Origin: Methylohalomonas sp034521715
GTDB lineage: Bacteria; Pseudomonadota; Gammaproteobacteria; Methylohalomonadales; Methylohalomonadaceae
Assembly: GCA_034521715.1 (NCBI GenBank)
Contig: JAXHLY010000003.1
Span: 124,001 to 188,000, forward strand
Direction of reading: 5' to 3'
DNA: 64,000 nucleotides
Position numbers and translations under genes: made by a program. Within the stretch, counting starts at the first letter, position 1; every line of letters begins with the position of its first letter. Positions 18,700 through 28,224 of the stretch are shown here, piece by piece. Under the pieces are notes generated by a model. That model searched no databases and was not told the DNA's origin. It saw only the letters and a program-made list of their open reading frames with translations.

Positions 18700-19136
18700 T
18701 TACACACCGATATCCTCGTTCCACAGTTCGGGACTGGCCTCGATGAACTCGCGCATGAGCTGCATGCACTCTTCATCATTCAGTACGGTTAACTCGACAC
18801 CGCGCTCACGCAGCAGGGTTTCCTCCCCCATGAAGGTTCTGTTTTCACCGATAATCACCCGGGGAATACCATAGAGCAGGATTGCACCGCTGCACATGGA
18901 GCAGGGTAGAGGGTTGTATACAGCAGGGACCCGGCATAAACGGCAGCAGATAGCCGGCCCGCCTGTTCCAGGGCATCCATCTCGCCATGCAGGATGGCGC
19001 TGCCCGATTGCACGCGGCGATTGTGGCCACGGCCGATGATCCGGTTGTCGTGGACCAGGACCGATCCGATCGGAATGCCGCCCTCGGCGAGGCCGACGCG
19101 GGCTTCTTCAATCGCGGCTTGCATGAACTGATCCAT
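18700..19136 (-). CDS. cytosine deaminase, fungal Fcy1-like zinc enzyme (frameshift near 18910)
   Basis: Deaminates cytosine to uracil. Zinc ligands and catalytic Glu are present: HGEMDALEQAGRL supplies His and Glu, and PCSMCSGAILLYGIPRVIIG supplies the two cysteines. The sequence follows yeast Fcy1 along its whole length: GGIPIGSVLVHDN, GRGHNRR, SAILHGE, and an end FIEASPELWNEDIGV close to the Fcy1 C-terminus. Length is about 144 residues. One extra base in the stretch before the PCSMC loop splits the frame. GGAGG stands 5 bases before the ATG at 19136. Position suggests an operon with the upstream NMT1-GGDEF gene. It is unrelated to the E. coli CodA amidohydrolase. Confidence 0.88.
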
Positions 19137-19207
19137 GCTTTCCTCCGCAGTGATGTCTGTCCGTCACCGGGGCTGACGCTGATCGCGCCGCGACCGAAGT
19201 ACTGGCC

Positions 19208-20752
19208 TCAGTACATGGCCTGATCGACGCGGCGCATGAGCGAGGCAATATCTTCATGATCCAGCAACTCGGCCACGCCAATGCTGGCGGTGAGCGTGAT
19301 TTTCTGTCCATCGGCCAGTCTCAGCGGTGTGTCTTCCAGTATCGAGAGAATGCGTTCCGCCACCATTTGTGCATCCTTCGCCGTGGCGTTCGGCAGCAGG
19401 ATCATGAACTCCTCGCCGCCTACACGCCCCACGCTGTCAATGCTGCGCACGGCGCCGCGACACACCGAGGCCACGAAAACCAGTGCCCTGTCGCCGCCGA
19501 TGGTAAGTGTCATTGATGTGTTGAAATAATCGAGATCCAGCTCCAGCAGTGACAGTGTGGTATCGTTGCGTTCGGTCCGATCGAACTCTTCTCCAATAGT
19601 TCCAGGAAACCACGGCGGTTGAGCACGTCGATGCCGTAATCGGTCTATGGCGCGTTCCTGAGTTCCTTTCCAGCGCCATGCGGCGCTGCTGATTTTGGCC
19701 TGCAGATGCCGGTTGAGCCTATAGAATTTGGCGAGTATCAGAGTAATAACAATGATCAGAATCGCGATGACCAGCAATACGTTCAAAAGCCATTTCCAGT
19801 TATTGGTCTGTGTTCTGAACAGGAAACTGTCGACATCCACCTTTTTATCCATCAGGCCCGCTGCCTCGAACTCATCGGCAATATGTTCCCAGCGCTGCGG
19901 ATTCATGTAGCCGATTTCAATCAGATCAGGGATCAGAAGGCGGCGGATATCATCGGCCTCGTAGCGCAGGTAGTCATGGGTATGTTCGGTGTTGTACTCA
20001 CTAAGAATGAGATCAGTAATTTTCTCCTGGTTCTGCAGGGCATAGCGCCAGCCGCGAATGACCGCTCACGCAGTGCGGTTACAGTATCCGCATGGGCTTT
20101 GGCGTATTCAGTTGTGGTAAACAGTGTATCACCATAAAAATCGATGCCGGCCACCTCGGGATCAAACACATGATAGGGTTTGCCGCCTCTGAGCATGTAG
20201 GGTTCGGTCGTGGTGTAGGCCGTCAGTCCACGGCCCTGTCGGTATAGATATCCAGTACATCACCGCTGTGTTCGACCAGGTTCACTTCGTCAGGATCAAG
20301 ACCTTGATGGACCAGCGCAGGCAATTAGCTCTGGAATACGGGCTGAAGCCATGACTGATCGGCCCTCGAATATCATGCACGGTTACTGATTTCGGGATCA
20401 TCGCGGGTAATCAGAATATAGGGTGAATGCGCTGTAAAACGGCGGCCACCGCGACCACCGGCTTGCCCTTGCTTCTCGAGACCAGCAGGCCCGAGGTCCC
20501 GATACCGAAATCGGCGTTGTTCGTGAGCACCTCGTTGGTGGGATTGATATGCGGCCCGCCCTCGATCAGGGTGACGTCAAGGCCGGCCTCGCGGAAGTAG
20601 CCCTTCTCAAGGGCGGCGTAGTAACCGGCAAACTGGAACTGGTGGAACCACTTCAGCTGGATGCGGACGTCGGTGAGTGCCTCATCCGCGGACGCAGGGC
20701 TCACCCACGTGAGACACGCCAGCAGCACCAGCTTCCTTCGGCCTAGACTCAT
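19208..20752 (-). CDS. NMT1/THI5-like sensor diguanylate cyclase (multiple frameshifts)
   Basis: The start MSLGRRKLVLLACLTWVSPASA is a signal sequence. It is followed by an NMT1/THI5-like periplasmic ligand domain (RIQLKWFHQFQFAGYYAALEKGYFREAGL), a family that binds pyrimidines, thiamin precursors and sulfonates. A TM helix (WLLNVLLVIAILIIVITLILA) then leads to a cytoplasmic GGDEF domain with intact GRVGGEEFMILLP. The stretch before it reads FNTSMTLTIGGDRAL in this frame, but FQHINDTYHRR in the next, so two compensating indels lie near 19496-19525. More shifts occur in the ligand domain (about 20420-19920). The stop at 19208 falls right after DQAMY and may itself be an artefact. Product would be c-di-GMP. 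Confidence 0.82.
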
Positions 20753-21295
20753 TGCATCAGGCCCTCACTCCCCCGTTAAGAATTGCTGTGAATACAGGAA
20801 AGTCATGATAGGCGTTTGGGCAGATGGGGTAAATTCGGTATGTGGTGCGTAATGAGGTTGGCAATCGGGCACCCCTAGGATTTAGCGATAAAACTTGCAT
20901 CCTGCAGACACTGGAAAATAAACCAGTCACTTTTTTCCGCAGGATTTCAGTCATTGAAAATTGGCGTTCGCTAATATTCTGGATAGAAAATAATCAGCTC
21001 ATGGATTTAGCAGGGGGATCGGCAGAAATGATTTGTTATTGGCAAGAACAGGTCGAAAACTGATAAAACAAGCCGAGATCGGTCAGTCTGCTTGCGCGAA
21101 CGGTGATTGTTGCGCTTTCGGACCTGGTGGTCTACTGTTGCTAACAGCAACAGCGTTTTTAATTATCCCGGGAAGACAGTGTGTTAACCAGAGACATATT
21201 GGGTCAAGTACAAGTCATAAGGGCATCAACTGCAAGGTTGCTGTTAATTATGAATGATGTCTAGATGACAGCTCTGTCATGCCCTCGCAAGAATC
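20753..21295. other. gene-free divergent regulatory region
   Basis: This 540-bp gap separates the divergent NMT1-GGDEF gene and the PAS-GGDEF-EAL gene. The one structure I see is CTGTTGCT-aac-AGCAACAG at about 21133-21151, a perfect 8-bp hairpin. An open frame at 20842-21063 has no start context or family resemblance. The gap must contain promoters for both c-di-GMP genes. Confidence 0.4.
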
Positions 21296-23758
21296 ATGAT
21301 GGAATATGATGCGCTTTTCCGTGAAGTGTTTGAATCATCGGAAGATGCTGTATTCATTCTTGATGACGACACCTTGATAGATTGCAATCCGGCCGCTGTC
21401 CGGATGCTGGGCTGTGCCAGCAAGGATGAACTGTTGCCTGCCTTCCCGTGGGGTCTGTCGCCGTCCATGCAGCCCGATGGCCGGTCCTCGCCGGAGAAGG
21501 CCGAGGAAATGATCCGTATCGCGCATGAGCGCAATTTCCACCGCTTTGAATGGATCCATACCCGTGCCAGTGGCGAGGAGTTTCCGGTTGAAGTCACGCT
21601 CACGCCAGTCTCTCTGGAAGGAAAGCGTGTGCTGCATGTCGTCTGGCGCGACCTTACCGAGCAGAAACGCGCAGAACAAAAACTGCGGGAAAATGAGGAA
21701 CGCTTCCGCAATGTGGCACGTGTCACTACCGATGTGATCTGGGACTGGGATCTGCATACCGATACCGTATGGTGGAGTGAAGGCATGCAACAACAGTTCG
21801 GCTACCTGCCTGAGGAACTGGAGCCGGACTCGAGCTTCTGGACGCAACGTATTCATCCCGATGACCGGGACCGTGTGACGACAGGCATATACGACCTTAT
21901 CAACGGCAACGGAACGGAATGGAGGGATGAATACCGGTTCGTGTGTCACGATGGATCGATCGCGGAAATCATGGACTGGGGTATCGTAATACGGGATGAT
22001 GCCGGCAAAGCGCTGCGAATGGTTGGCGGTATGATCGATGTTACCGAGCAGCGGCATTATGAACTCCAGTTGCGCCAGGCCGCGCACGTACTGGCCAGTA
22101 CCCGGGAAGGCGTGACCATCACCGATCTGGACAAGCATATTCTCAGTGTCAATCAGGCCTTTACCGACATCACGGGCTATACGGAAGAAGAGGTCCTCGG
22201 CAAGACCCCTGCCGTCCTGTCGTCTGGCTACCACGGCAAGTCTTTCTATGAGGCCATGTGGCGTTCCATTATGGAGACCGGACACTGGCAGGGAGAAATT
22301 TGGAACCGGCGCAAGTCCGGTGAAATCTATCCCGAGTGGCTGACGATCAGTGCAGTCCATGACGATCAGGGCAATATCACCAATTATGTCGGCGTATTTT
22401 CCGATATCAGTCATATCAAGCAGTCGGAAAGCAAACTTGAACGCCTGAAGCATTACGATCCCCTTACAGAGCTGCCTAACCGCGAACTGTTCATGACACT
22501 GTTACAGCAGGGTATTGCCCGCATGAGTCGGCGGCGGGGACGGCTGTCGCTGCTGTATTGCGATATTGACAGGTTCAAACCCATTAATGACGGCCTCGGG
22601 CACAGGGCCGGTGACCAGGTATTGCAGCAGATGGCAAAACGCCTACGGGGCCGGCTACGCGCAGAAGATATTCTTGCCAGGTTGAGTGCCGACGAGTTCG
22701 TCGTGATCATCGAGTCTCTTGAAGATCATGATGCAGCTGGTCATCTGGCACAGGATATCGTGCGGCTTGCCGATGAGCCTGTAGCTCTGGATGATGGCAA
22801 TGAGGTCAGGGTCGGCATGAGTGTCGGTATTGCCATGTTCCCTGAAGATGGTGTCAATCCGGAAACTCTTTTGCAGAGTGCCGATAACGCCATGAACCAG
22901 GCCAAGCCGATGCAGCATGAACATTTCAGTTACTATACGCCGGGACTGACAGAACTGGCACAGGAGCGCATGCAGCTGGAGGCCGATCTGCGTCATGCCC
23001 TGGAGCAGGGGCAGCTGATGGTCTATTTTCAGCCGCTGCTGTCGGTCAGCAATGGAACCATCAAGGGAGCCGAGGCCCTGGCGCGCTGGCGGCATCCCGA
23101 GCAGGGCATGATTCCCCCGGACCGTTTCATCCCGCTGGCAGAGGAAAGCGGGCTTATCGGCCAGCTGGGCGAACAGGTAATGCGGCAGGCATGCACTACG
23201 GTGGCCGGCTGGCATGAGAACGGCTACGGCAAACTGCGGCTGGCGATTAATTTTTCAGCTAACCAGTTATTGGATCCGCATCTGGTGGACAAGATGGCCG
23301 CCATTCTGGCTGATACCGGTTTTGACCCTGAATACCTGGAGATGGAATTAACCGAGAGCATATTGATGCTGCAGGGTGATCGATCCCTCAAGGCCTTGCA
23401 GGATATCGGCGCGCTAGGTGTACGGCTTGCGATCGATGATTTCGGTACGGGTTACTCTTCGCTCGCATATCTGCAGGAGATCGCTGCCGATACTCTCAAG
23501 ATCGACCGCCGTTTCATCAGTAACATGACGCAAGACCTGCAAAGTGCCCAGATTGCCTCGACCATTATCGCGATGGGAAGGAACCTCGGCATGGAGATTG
23601 TTGCAGAAGGTGTCGAAACCGCTGAGCAACTGAATTATCTGCATACCCAGGGCTGCGATCTGTTCCAGGGTTTTCTGATCAGTGCCCCGGTACCTGCTGA
23701 GGAATTCCAAACATTCCTTTTTAAAGAAAAGGATGCGAGGAAGTCTTTCTTTTCCTGA
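21296..23758 (+). CDS. PAS-PAS-PAS-GGDEF-EAL c-di-GMP protein, probable phosphodiesterase
   Basis: Intact 820-residue cytoplasmic protein. Three PAS modules occupy roughly residues 1-120, 130-260 and 270-390; the second has PAC-like WWSEGMQQQFGYLPEEL. The GGDEF-type domain at about 390-560 reads ARLSADEFVVIIE, so the active-site GG is Ser-Ala, while the upstream inhibitory-site-like RAED is kept. The EAL domain has GAEALARW, ELTES, LAIDDFGTGYSS, KIDRRF and EGVET, all needed for hydrolysis. It should thus degrade c-di-GMP, with the GGDEF part perhaps a GTP- or c-di-GMP-responsive regulator. ATG at 21296 or 21299. It is divergent to the NMT1-GGDEF gene. Confidence 0.92.
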   Translation: MMEYDALFREVFESSEDAVFILDDDTLIDCNPAAVRMLGCASKDELLPAFPWGLSPSMQPDGRSSPEKAEEMIRIAHERNFHRFEWIHTRASGEEFPVEVTLTPVSLEGKRVLHVVWRDLTEQKRAEQKLRENEERFRNVARVTTDVIWDWDLHTDTVWWSEGMQQQFGYLPEELEPDSSFWTQRIHPDDRDRVTTGIYDLINGNGTEWRDEYRFVCHDGSIAEIMDWGIVIRDDAGKALRMVGGMIDVTEQRHYELQLRQAAHVLASTREGVTITDLDKHILSVNQAFTDITGYTEEEVLGKTPAVLSSGYHGKSFYEAMWRSIMETGHWQGEIWNRRKSGEIYPEWLTISAVHDDQGNITNYVGVFSDISHIKQSESKLERLKHYDPLTELPNRELFMTLLQQGIARMSRRRGRLSLLYCDIDRFKPINDGLGHRAGDQVLQQMAKRLRGRLRAEDILARLSADEFVVIIESLEDHDAAGHLAQDIVRLADEPVALDDGNEVRVGMSVGIAMFPEDGVNPETLLQSADNAMNQAKPMQHEHFSYYTPGLTELAQERMQLEADLRHALEQGQLMVYFQPLLSVSNGTIKGAEALARWRHPEQGMIPPDRFIPLAEESGLIGQLGEQVMRQACTTVAGWHENGYGKLRLAINFSANQLLDPHLVDKMAAILADTGFDPEYLEMELTESILMLQGDRSLKALQDIGALGVRLAIDDFGTGYSSLAYLQEIAADTLKIDRRFISNMTQDLQSAQIASTIIAMGRNLGMEIVAEGVETAEQLNYLHTQGCDLFQGFLISAPVPAEEFQTFLFKEKDARKSFFS

Positions 23759-23828
23759 CCAGCCTGGCTTTGATTAATACGATTACGAATCGCGGCGATC
23801 TGCCCGGTCATCATCCGGCCCACACACT

Positions 23829-23992
23829 AAGGGAACCTCTGAATAATCCCCGCATGTCATTTCGACCAACGGGAGAAATCCTTGTCTCGACCGAAGGGAG
23901 AAGTATTGTCAGAAGATCCCCTCGCTACGCTCGGGACGCCTGCGGCGGATTTCTCGCTGCGCTCGAAATGACAAATTATTCGGAGCTTCCTG
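23829..23992. repeat. composite inverted repeat: AGGGAACCTCTGAATAAT outer arms with GTCATTTCGA core
   Basis: The outer left arm GGGAACCTCTGAATAAT pairs imperfectly with AATTATTCGGAGCTTCC. Inside is a GTCATTTCGACCAACGGGAG ... GCTCGAAATGAC element (23856-23972) with a longer centre than usual. The same outer/inner combination occurs at 31406-31541. No gene fits in 23759-24115. Confidence 0.75.
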
Positions 23993-24115
23993 AAGAGGGG
24001 TCGTTGATGAGGAATGGGGAGCGTAGATGTCAGCCAGAAAAGTCCCAGTGGAGCTTACGAATCAGGAGCCGGAGCAGAGTATTTTTTTGCAGGTATTTGC
24101 TTATTACTGTATGGC

Positions 24116-25572
24116 TTAAACCATCACTGCCGTTACCGAAGGCGTATTCCGCATCGGTTCACTGTGGAATCCCCTGACCAGCAGAATGTAGTCGCCGCTG
24201 CTTGCGAGTTCCAGCCGACTGGCGATGTCCCTTGCCGGGATATTCGGGTTTTCGTGACCGGCGTCGTTCGAGAGTATGGGAATCACGCCCCACATCAGTG
24301 CCAGTCTTCTGCTGACTTTCTCCCTGCCGGTGATGGCCAGTACCGGTGCCGACGGCCGGACCGAGCTGATGGTTGCCACCGACATGCCTGACTGGCTGAT
24401 GACGCAGATGGCGCGCACCTGCAGGTCGTTGGCCAGTCCCGAGGCTGGCGCTCGCCATGGCATCCCAGATCGGCCAGATCTTGCGTTCGGCCGGGCGTTT
24501 CAGCGGCGTCAGGCCGCCCTCGCGCCAGATGTAGGTCTCTGTATTGCGCACGACGCGGTCCATCATGCGTACGGCTTCCGCCGGGAACGCGCCGACGGCG
24601 GTCTCGCCCGAAAGCATGACGGCATCGGCGCCGAGTGACACGGCATTGGCGACGTCTGCAACCTCGGCACGCGTCGGCCGTGCATTTTCGATCATGGATT
24701 CCAGCATCTGTGTGGCGACGATCACCGGTTTGTAATGGCGCCGGGCCATTTCGATGATCTGTTTCTGCGCGACCGGTACCTGTTCGGGACTGAGCTCGAC
24801 GCCGAGATCGCCGCGCGCGATCATGACGGCATCGGTGGCCGCAAGAATGTTGCTCATGTCCTGCAGCGCTTCCGGTTTCTCGATCTTGGCAATGATCGGC
24901 GTGTCGTGGTCGCTGGTCCTGATCAGTTCGCGCAGGTCCTCGATATCCTCGTGCCGGCGCACGAAAGATAGCGCCAGGTAATCCACACCGAGATCCATGG
25001 CGAATTTTCGCATCGGCGCGATCCTTGTCGGTCAGCGCGGGGGCGGAGACGTTGACGCCGGGCAGGTTGATGCCCTTGTGATTGCCGAGATAGCCGCCCT
25101 GGATAACGCGGCACTGGATGTCGGTGTTCTCGACCCGGTCCACGCGCAGTTCCATGACACCGTCGGCAAGCAGGATAGAGATCACCGGGGTTTGACGTCG
25201 CCGCCCAGTTCCGCGTATTGCGACGGGATCAGGCCCAGTTCGCCCATCACGTCGCGCGTGGTGACCGTGACTTCCTCGCCGATGGTGAGCTGAATACCGT
25301 CGTCCCTGAAATCGCCGGTGCGGGATCTGGGGCCGCAGAGATCGGCGAATGCGGCGATGAGGTTCATTGAGTTCGGTGGCAATACGGCGGATATGGTCAA
25401 AGGCCTGGCGGTGCGCGTCGTGTTCGCCGTGCGACATGTTGAGGCGGAAGACGTTGGCACCGGCGGCCAGCAGCCCGCGGATGCTGTCGGGATCGTCGGT
25501 CGCCGGGCCAATGGTGGCGATAATCTTGGTACGCCGCTTCTTCAGCAGGTCCAGCTGTGTCACGATTGTCAT
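24116..25572 (-). CDS. pyk: pyruvate kinase (multiple frameshifts)
   Basis: Catalyses phosphoenolpyruvate + ADP to pyruvate + ATP, the last glycolytic step. N-terminal RRTKIIATIGPATDD and FRLNMSHG, then SILLADGVMELRV and GVNVSAPALTDKD, the active-site region IIAKIEKPEAL and AVMIARGDLGVEL, ATQMLESMIENARPTRAEV, and LSGETAVGAFPAEAV are all present. The C-terminal effector domain resumes in another frame (ISQSGMSVATISSVRPSAPV) and ends at 24116. Shifts lie near 25370, 25190, 25015 and 24450. The span (about 485 codons) fits a normal pyruvate kinase. It stands divergently from the MFS transporter gene. Confidence 0.92.
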
Positions 25573-25662
25573 GCGGCGTTCTCCCCGGCACGTAACCAGA
25601 AATGATGAGCCTCATACAATAATCGGCACATGCCGTCCGGAACAGGATCACGACCCTCATAC

Positions 25663-26985
25663 ATGAGCCAATTCCGCCTGCTTGGCACGCGCCGTTTTGG
25701 GCCGCTGTTCGCCACCCAGTTCTTTGGCGCGCTGAACGACAATGTCTACAAGAACGCGATGGTCATCTTCCTGGCCTTCGCTCTGGCCGACCGCAGCGGT
25801 ATCGACAGTAACATGCTTATCGTGCTCGCCGGCGGCATTTTCATCCTGCCGTTTTTCCTGTTTTCCGCTACCGCCGGCCAGCTCGCGGACAAGTTTGCCA
25901 AGGCCCGGCTGATACGCTACATCAAGCTGGCCGAGATCGGCTATCATGAGCTTGGGCGCGGTCGCCTTTACTTTCGGAAAGTGTAGTACTTCTGTTCATT
26001 GTACTGTTTCTCATGGGTGCGCAGTCGACGCTGTTCGGTCCGCTCAAGTACGGCATTCTGCCGGAACAGCTGGAACTGGCCGAACTCACCGGCGGCAACG
26101 GCATGATCCAGATGGGGACCTATATCTCCATCCTGCTGGGCACCATGCTCGGCGGTGTGCTCATCGCCGTCAGCGGTTACGGCCCTTACCTGATTACCAT
26201 CGTGGTGCTGCTGTTTGCCTACAGCGGCTGGTTCGCCAGCCGTCATATTGCGCGGGGCACGGCCGCAAATCCGGTATCGTCCTCGATCCCAATTTCGTGC
26301 GCCGCACCTTCGTGCTGCTCGGTTACTGCTTCCGCGACCGCATACTGCTGATCGCGGTTGTCGGCATTTCCTGGTTCTGGTTTCTGGGTGCGACATTCCT
26401 GTCGCTGAGTACCGGCTACACACGGGATCTGCTGGGCGGCAACGAACATGTCGCCACGCTCCTGCTGGCGCGTTCTCGGTCGGCATCGGCACCGGCTCGC
26501 TGCTGTGCGAGCGCTTCTCGCACAGATGCCATCGAACTGCGGCTGGTAATCGCGGGGTGCTCGGCATCACGCTGTTCGCCCTGGACCTGTTCGTGCAGGG
26601 CGACCCCGGCACCGGGACGGGGTCCCTGATGACGGCGGGAGTTTTTCTGCAGCACGCCGCGCACTGGCGGATTATGCTGGACCTGACGGCGATCGGGCTG
26701 TTCGGCGGGCTGTACATCGTGCCGCTGTATGCACTGGTGCAGTACCATGCCGCCCCGGATCACCGCTCGCGGGTCATTGCCGCGAACAACGTGCTCAATG
26801 CCCTGCTGATGGTGGGTTCGGCGCTGGTAACCATGGGTCTTCTGGCGCTGGGCACCAGTATCCCCCTGATTTTCGGCCTGATAGCGCTGGCGAACATCGC
26901 CTTTGCGGTACTGGTGCTGAGTCGGCTGCAGCCGCTGCGGGCCCATCTCGGGGTGCTGGCGCGTTGGCTGCCCGGCGGCAGCTAG
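25663..26985 (+). CDS. MFS transporter, LplT-like (multiple frameshifts)
   Basis: Twelve-TM major facilitator. The N-terminus SQFRLLGTRRFGPLFATQFF is followed by GALNDNVYKNAMVIFLAF, a pattern seen in lysophospholipid transporter LplT and in the MFS half of acyltransferase-AMP-binding fusions. Further pieces are SQSTLFGPLKYGIL-like MGAQSTLFGPLKYGIL, ISILLGTMLGGVLIA and the C-terminal ALVTMGLLALGTSIPLIFGLI. The frame breaks near 25945, 25990, 26265 and 26480, but the length is right for the MFS part alone. ATG 25663 (MSQFRLL) is preferred over ATG 25630. No acyltransferase domain follows. Confidence 0.8.
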
Positions 26986-27127
26986 ACGATGCAGTGCACA
27001 TTTCGGGCAGGCAGATTTGACACCGCCATCCCGCCCTGTAGTCTCATGATTCGGAATGGTTTTTTGTGGCCGGTCAGAAAGGGTTACACTGTCCGGATAA
27101 TCAATGCGATAAGGAGAAGCTGTCACA

Positions 27128-27466
27128 ATGAAATATCAAACACTGCTATTGATCGCGGGCGCCCTGATGCTCGGCGCCTGTGGTAAAGAAGAAGATGATG
27201 GCGCAGGCGGCGATGAAGGCCAGGCATCCGACTGGGATGGTGCCGGCGGCGTCGCCGAAATGGCTTCTTCAGGTCGAATGCAGGATTCCGGCCTGGGTTA
27301 CGAATATGTCGTTGTCGACCACAGCAAGGACGTGCCGGAATTCGAGCTGCGCAAGTCCATTGGCGGCAAGGAAGCCCTGATCGAGCATTACGAGGAAAAC
27401 GGCTGGGACACCGCGGAGCTGGAGAAGGAACTGAAAAAGCTGAAGAAACAGCTGGACAAGCTGTAA
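27128..27466 (+). CDS. small lipoprotein, unknown function
   Basis: A 112-residue protein with a lipoprotein signal: LLLIAGALMLGAC places the lipobox LGAC with Cys18. An acidic Gly-rich linker follows, then a folded stretch (GYEYVVVDHSKDVPEFELRKS) and a C-terminal helix rich in Lys/Glu (AELEKELKKLKKQLDKL), probably a coiled coil. AAGGAG lies about 12 bases upstream of the ATG. It is convergent to ssb with a strong hairpin between them. No family recognised. Confidence 0.75.
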   Translation: MKYQTLLLIAGALMLGACGKEEDDGAGGDEGQASDWDGAGGVAEMASSGRMQDSGLGYEYVVVDHSKDVPEFELRKSIGGKEALIEHYEENGWDTAELEKELKKLKKQLDKL

Positions 27467-27502
27467 GCGCTTCCCCGTCTGTATTCAGCCGTTATGGCCA
27501 GC

Positions 27503-27521
27503 GCCCGGGCATAGCCCGGGC
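27503..27521. terminator. hairpin between convergent lipoprotein and ssb genes
   Basis: GCCCGGGC (27503-27510)-ata-GCCCGGGC (27514-27521), a perfect 8-bp stem. No T-run follows on either strand, so termination is likely but not certain; the symmetrical position between two convergent genes supports it. Confidence 0.5.
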
Positions 27522-27527
27522 CGCCGG

Positions 27528-27989
27528 TTAGAACGGGATGTCGTCGTCGAAGTCATCGCCGCCGGCCGGCTGCTTCGAGGCGGCCGATTCGTTGCGGGCG
27601 GGGCGCTGATCCATACCGTCACTGCCGCTGCTGCGGCTACCGCCGCCGCCACCACCGCCTAGCATCTGCATTTCATTGGCGACAATTTCGGTCGTGTACT
27701 TGTCGTTGCCGTCCTTGTCCTGCCATTTGCGGGTCTGCAGGCGGCCCTCGACGTAGATCTGCGAGCCTTTCTTGAGGTATTCACCGACAATTTCGGCCAG
27801 GCGGCCAAAAAATACGATCCGGTGCCACTCGGTCTTTTCCTGTTGTTCGCCCGATTCCCGGTCCTTCCATTGCGCCGTGGTTGCCAGGCTGACATTGGCA
27901 ACCGCCGAGCCGTTGGCCGTGTAACGGACTTCCGGGTCGTTACCGAGGTTGCCGAGTAGTATGACTTTGTTAACGCCTCTGCTGGCCAT
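27528..27989 (-). CDS. ssb: single-stranded DNA-binding protein
   Basis: SSB tetramer subunit, 153 residues. The OB-fold begins ASRGVNKVILLGNLGNDPEVR and contains WKDRESGEQQEKTEWHRIVF and GSQIYVEGRLQTRKWQDK. A Gly/Ser-rich linker leads to the conserved acidic tail DDFDDDIPF that binds partner proteins. ATG 27989 is chosen, since an upstream in-frame extension to 28358 would overlap the uvrA start and is not part of the family. It is divergent to uvrA, the classical uvrA-ssb arrangement known in proteobacteria as an SOS-controlled region. Confidence 0.97.
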   Translation of the reverse strand: MASRGVNKVILLGNLGNDPEVRYTANGSAVANVSLATTAQWKDRESGEQQEKTEWHRIVFFGRLAEIVGEYLKKGSQIYVEGRLQTRKWQDKDGNDKYTTEIVANEMQMLGGGGGGGSRSSGSDGMDQRPARNESAASKQPAGGDDFDDDIPF

Positions 27990-28224
27990 GTTGGGTGCTC
28001 CATTTCGTGTTATTTGAAATTTGTCAGGCCGCCGGCCCCGGATAATCCCGGCCGGGCCGGAATTTATCCGTCCCGCAGGGTTCCAATCCCGTGGCCGGGC
28101 CGTTGCGCTGGCCGCCCTGACCCGTCCTGGTGCAGGGCGATCGCAGCCGATTTTGCCTGACCCGACATGAAAGCCGTATATTAGCAGTTTCGCCTTTAGC
28201 CCGCAGTACGAGCCGTAGGGATTT

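Noticed and set aside
20842..21063. 73-residue plus-strand frame in the gap before the EAL gene
   Set aside because: No ribosome-binding site, no family resemblance, and it lies in a divergent promoter region.
21335..22453. 372-residue minus-strand open frame
   Set aside because: Antisense shadow of the PAS domains of the EAL protein; no recognisable domain.
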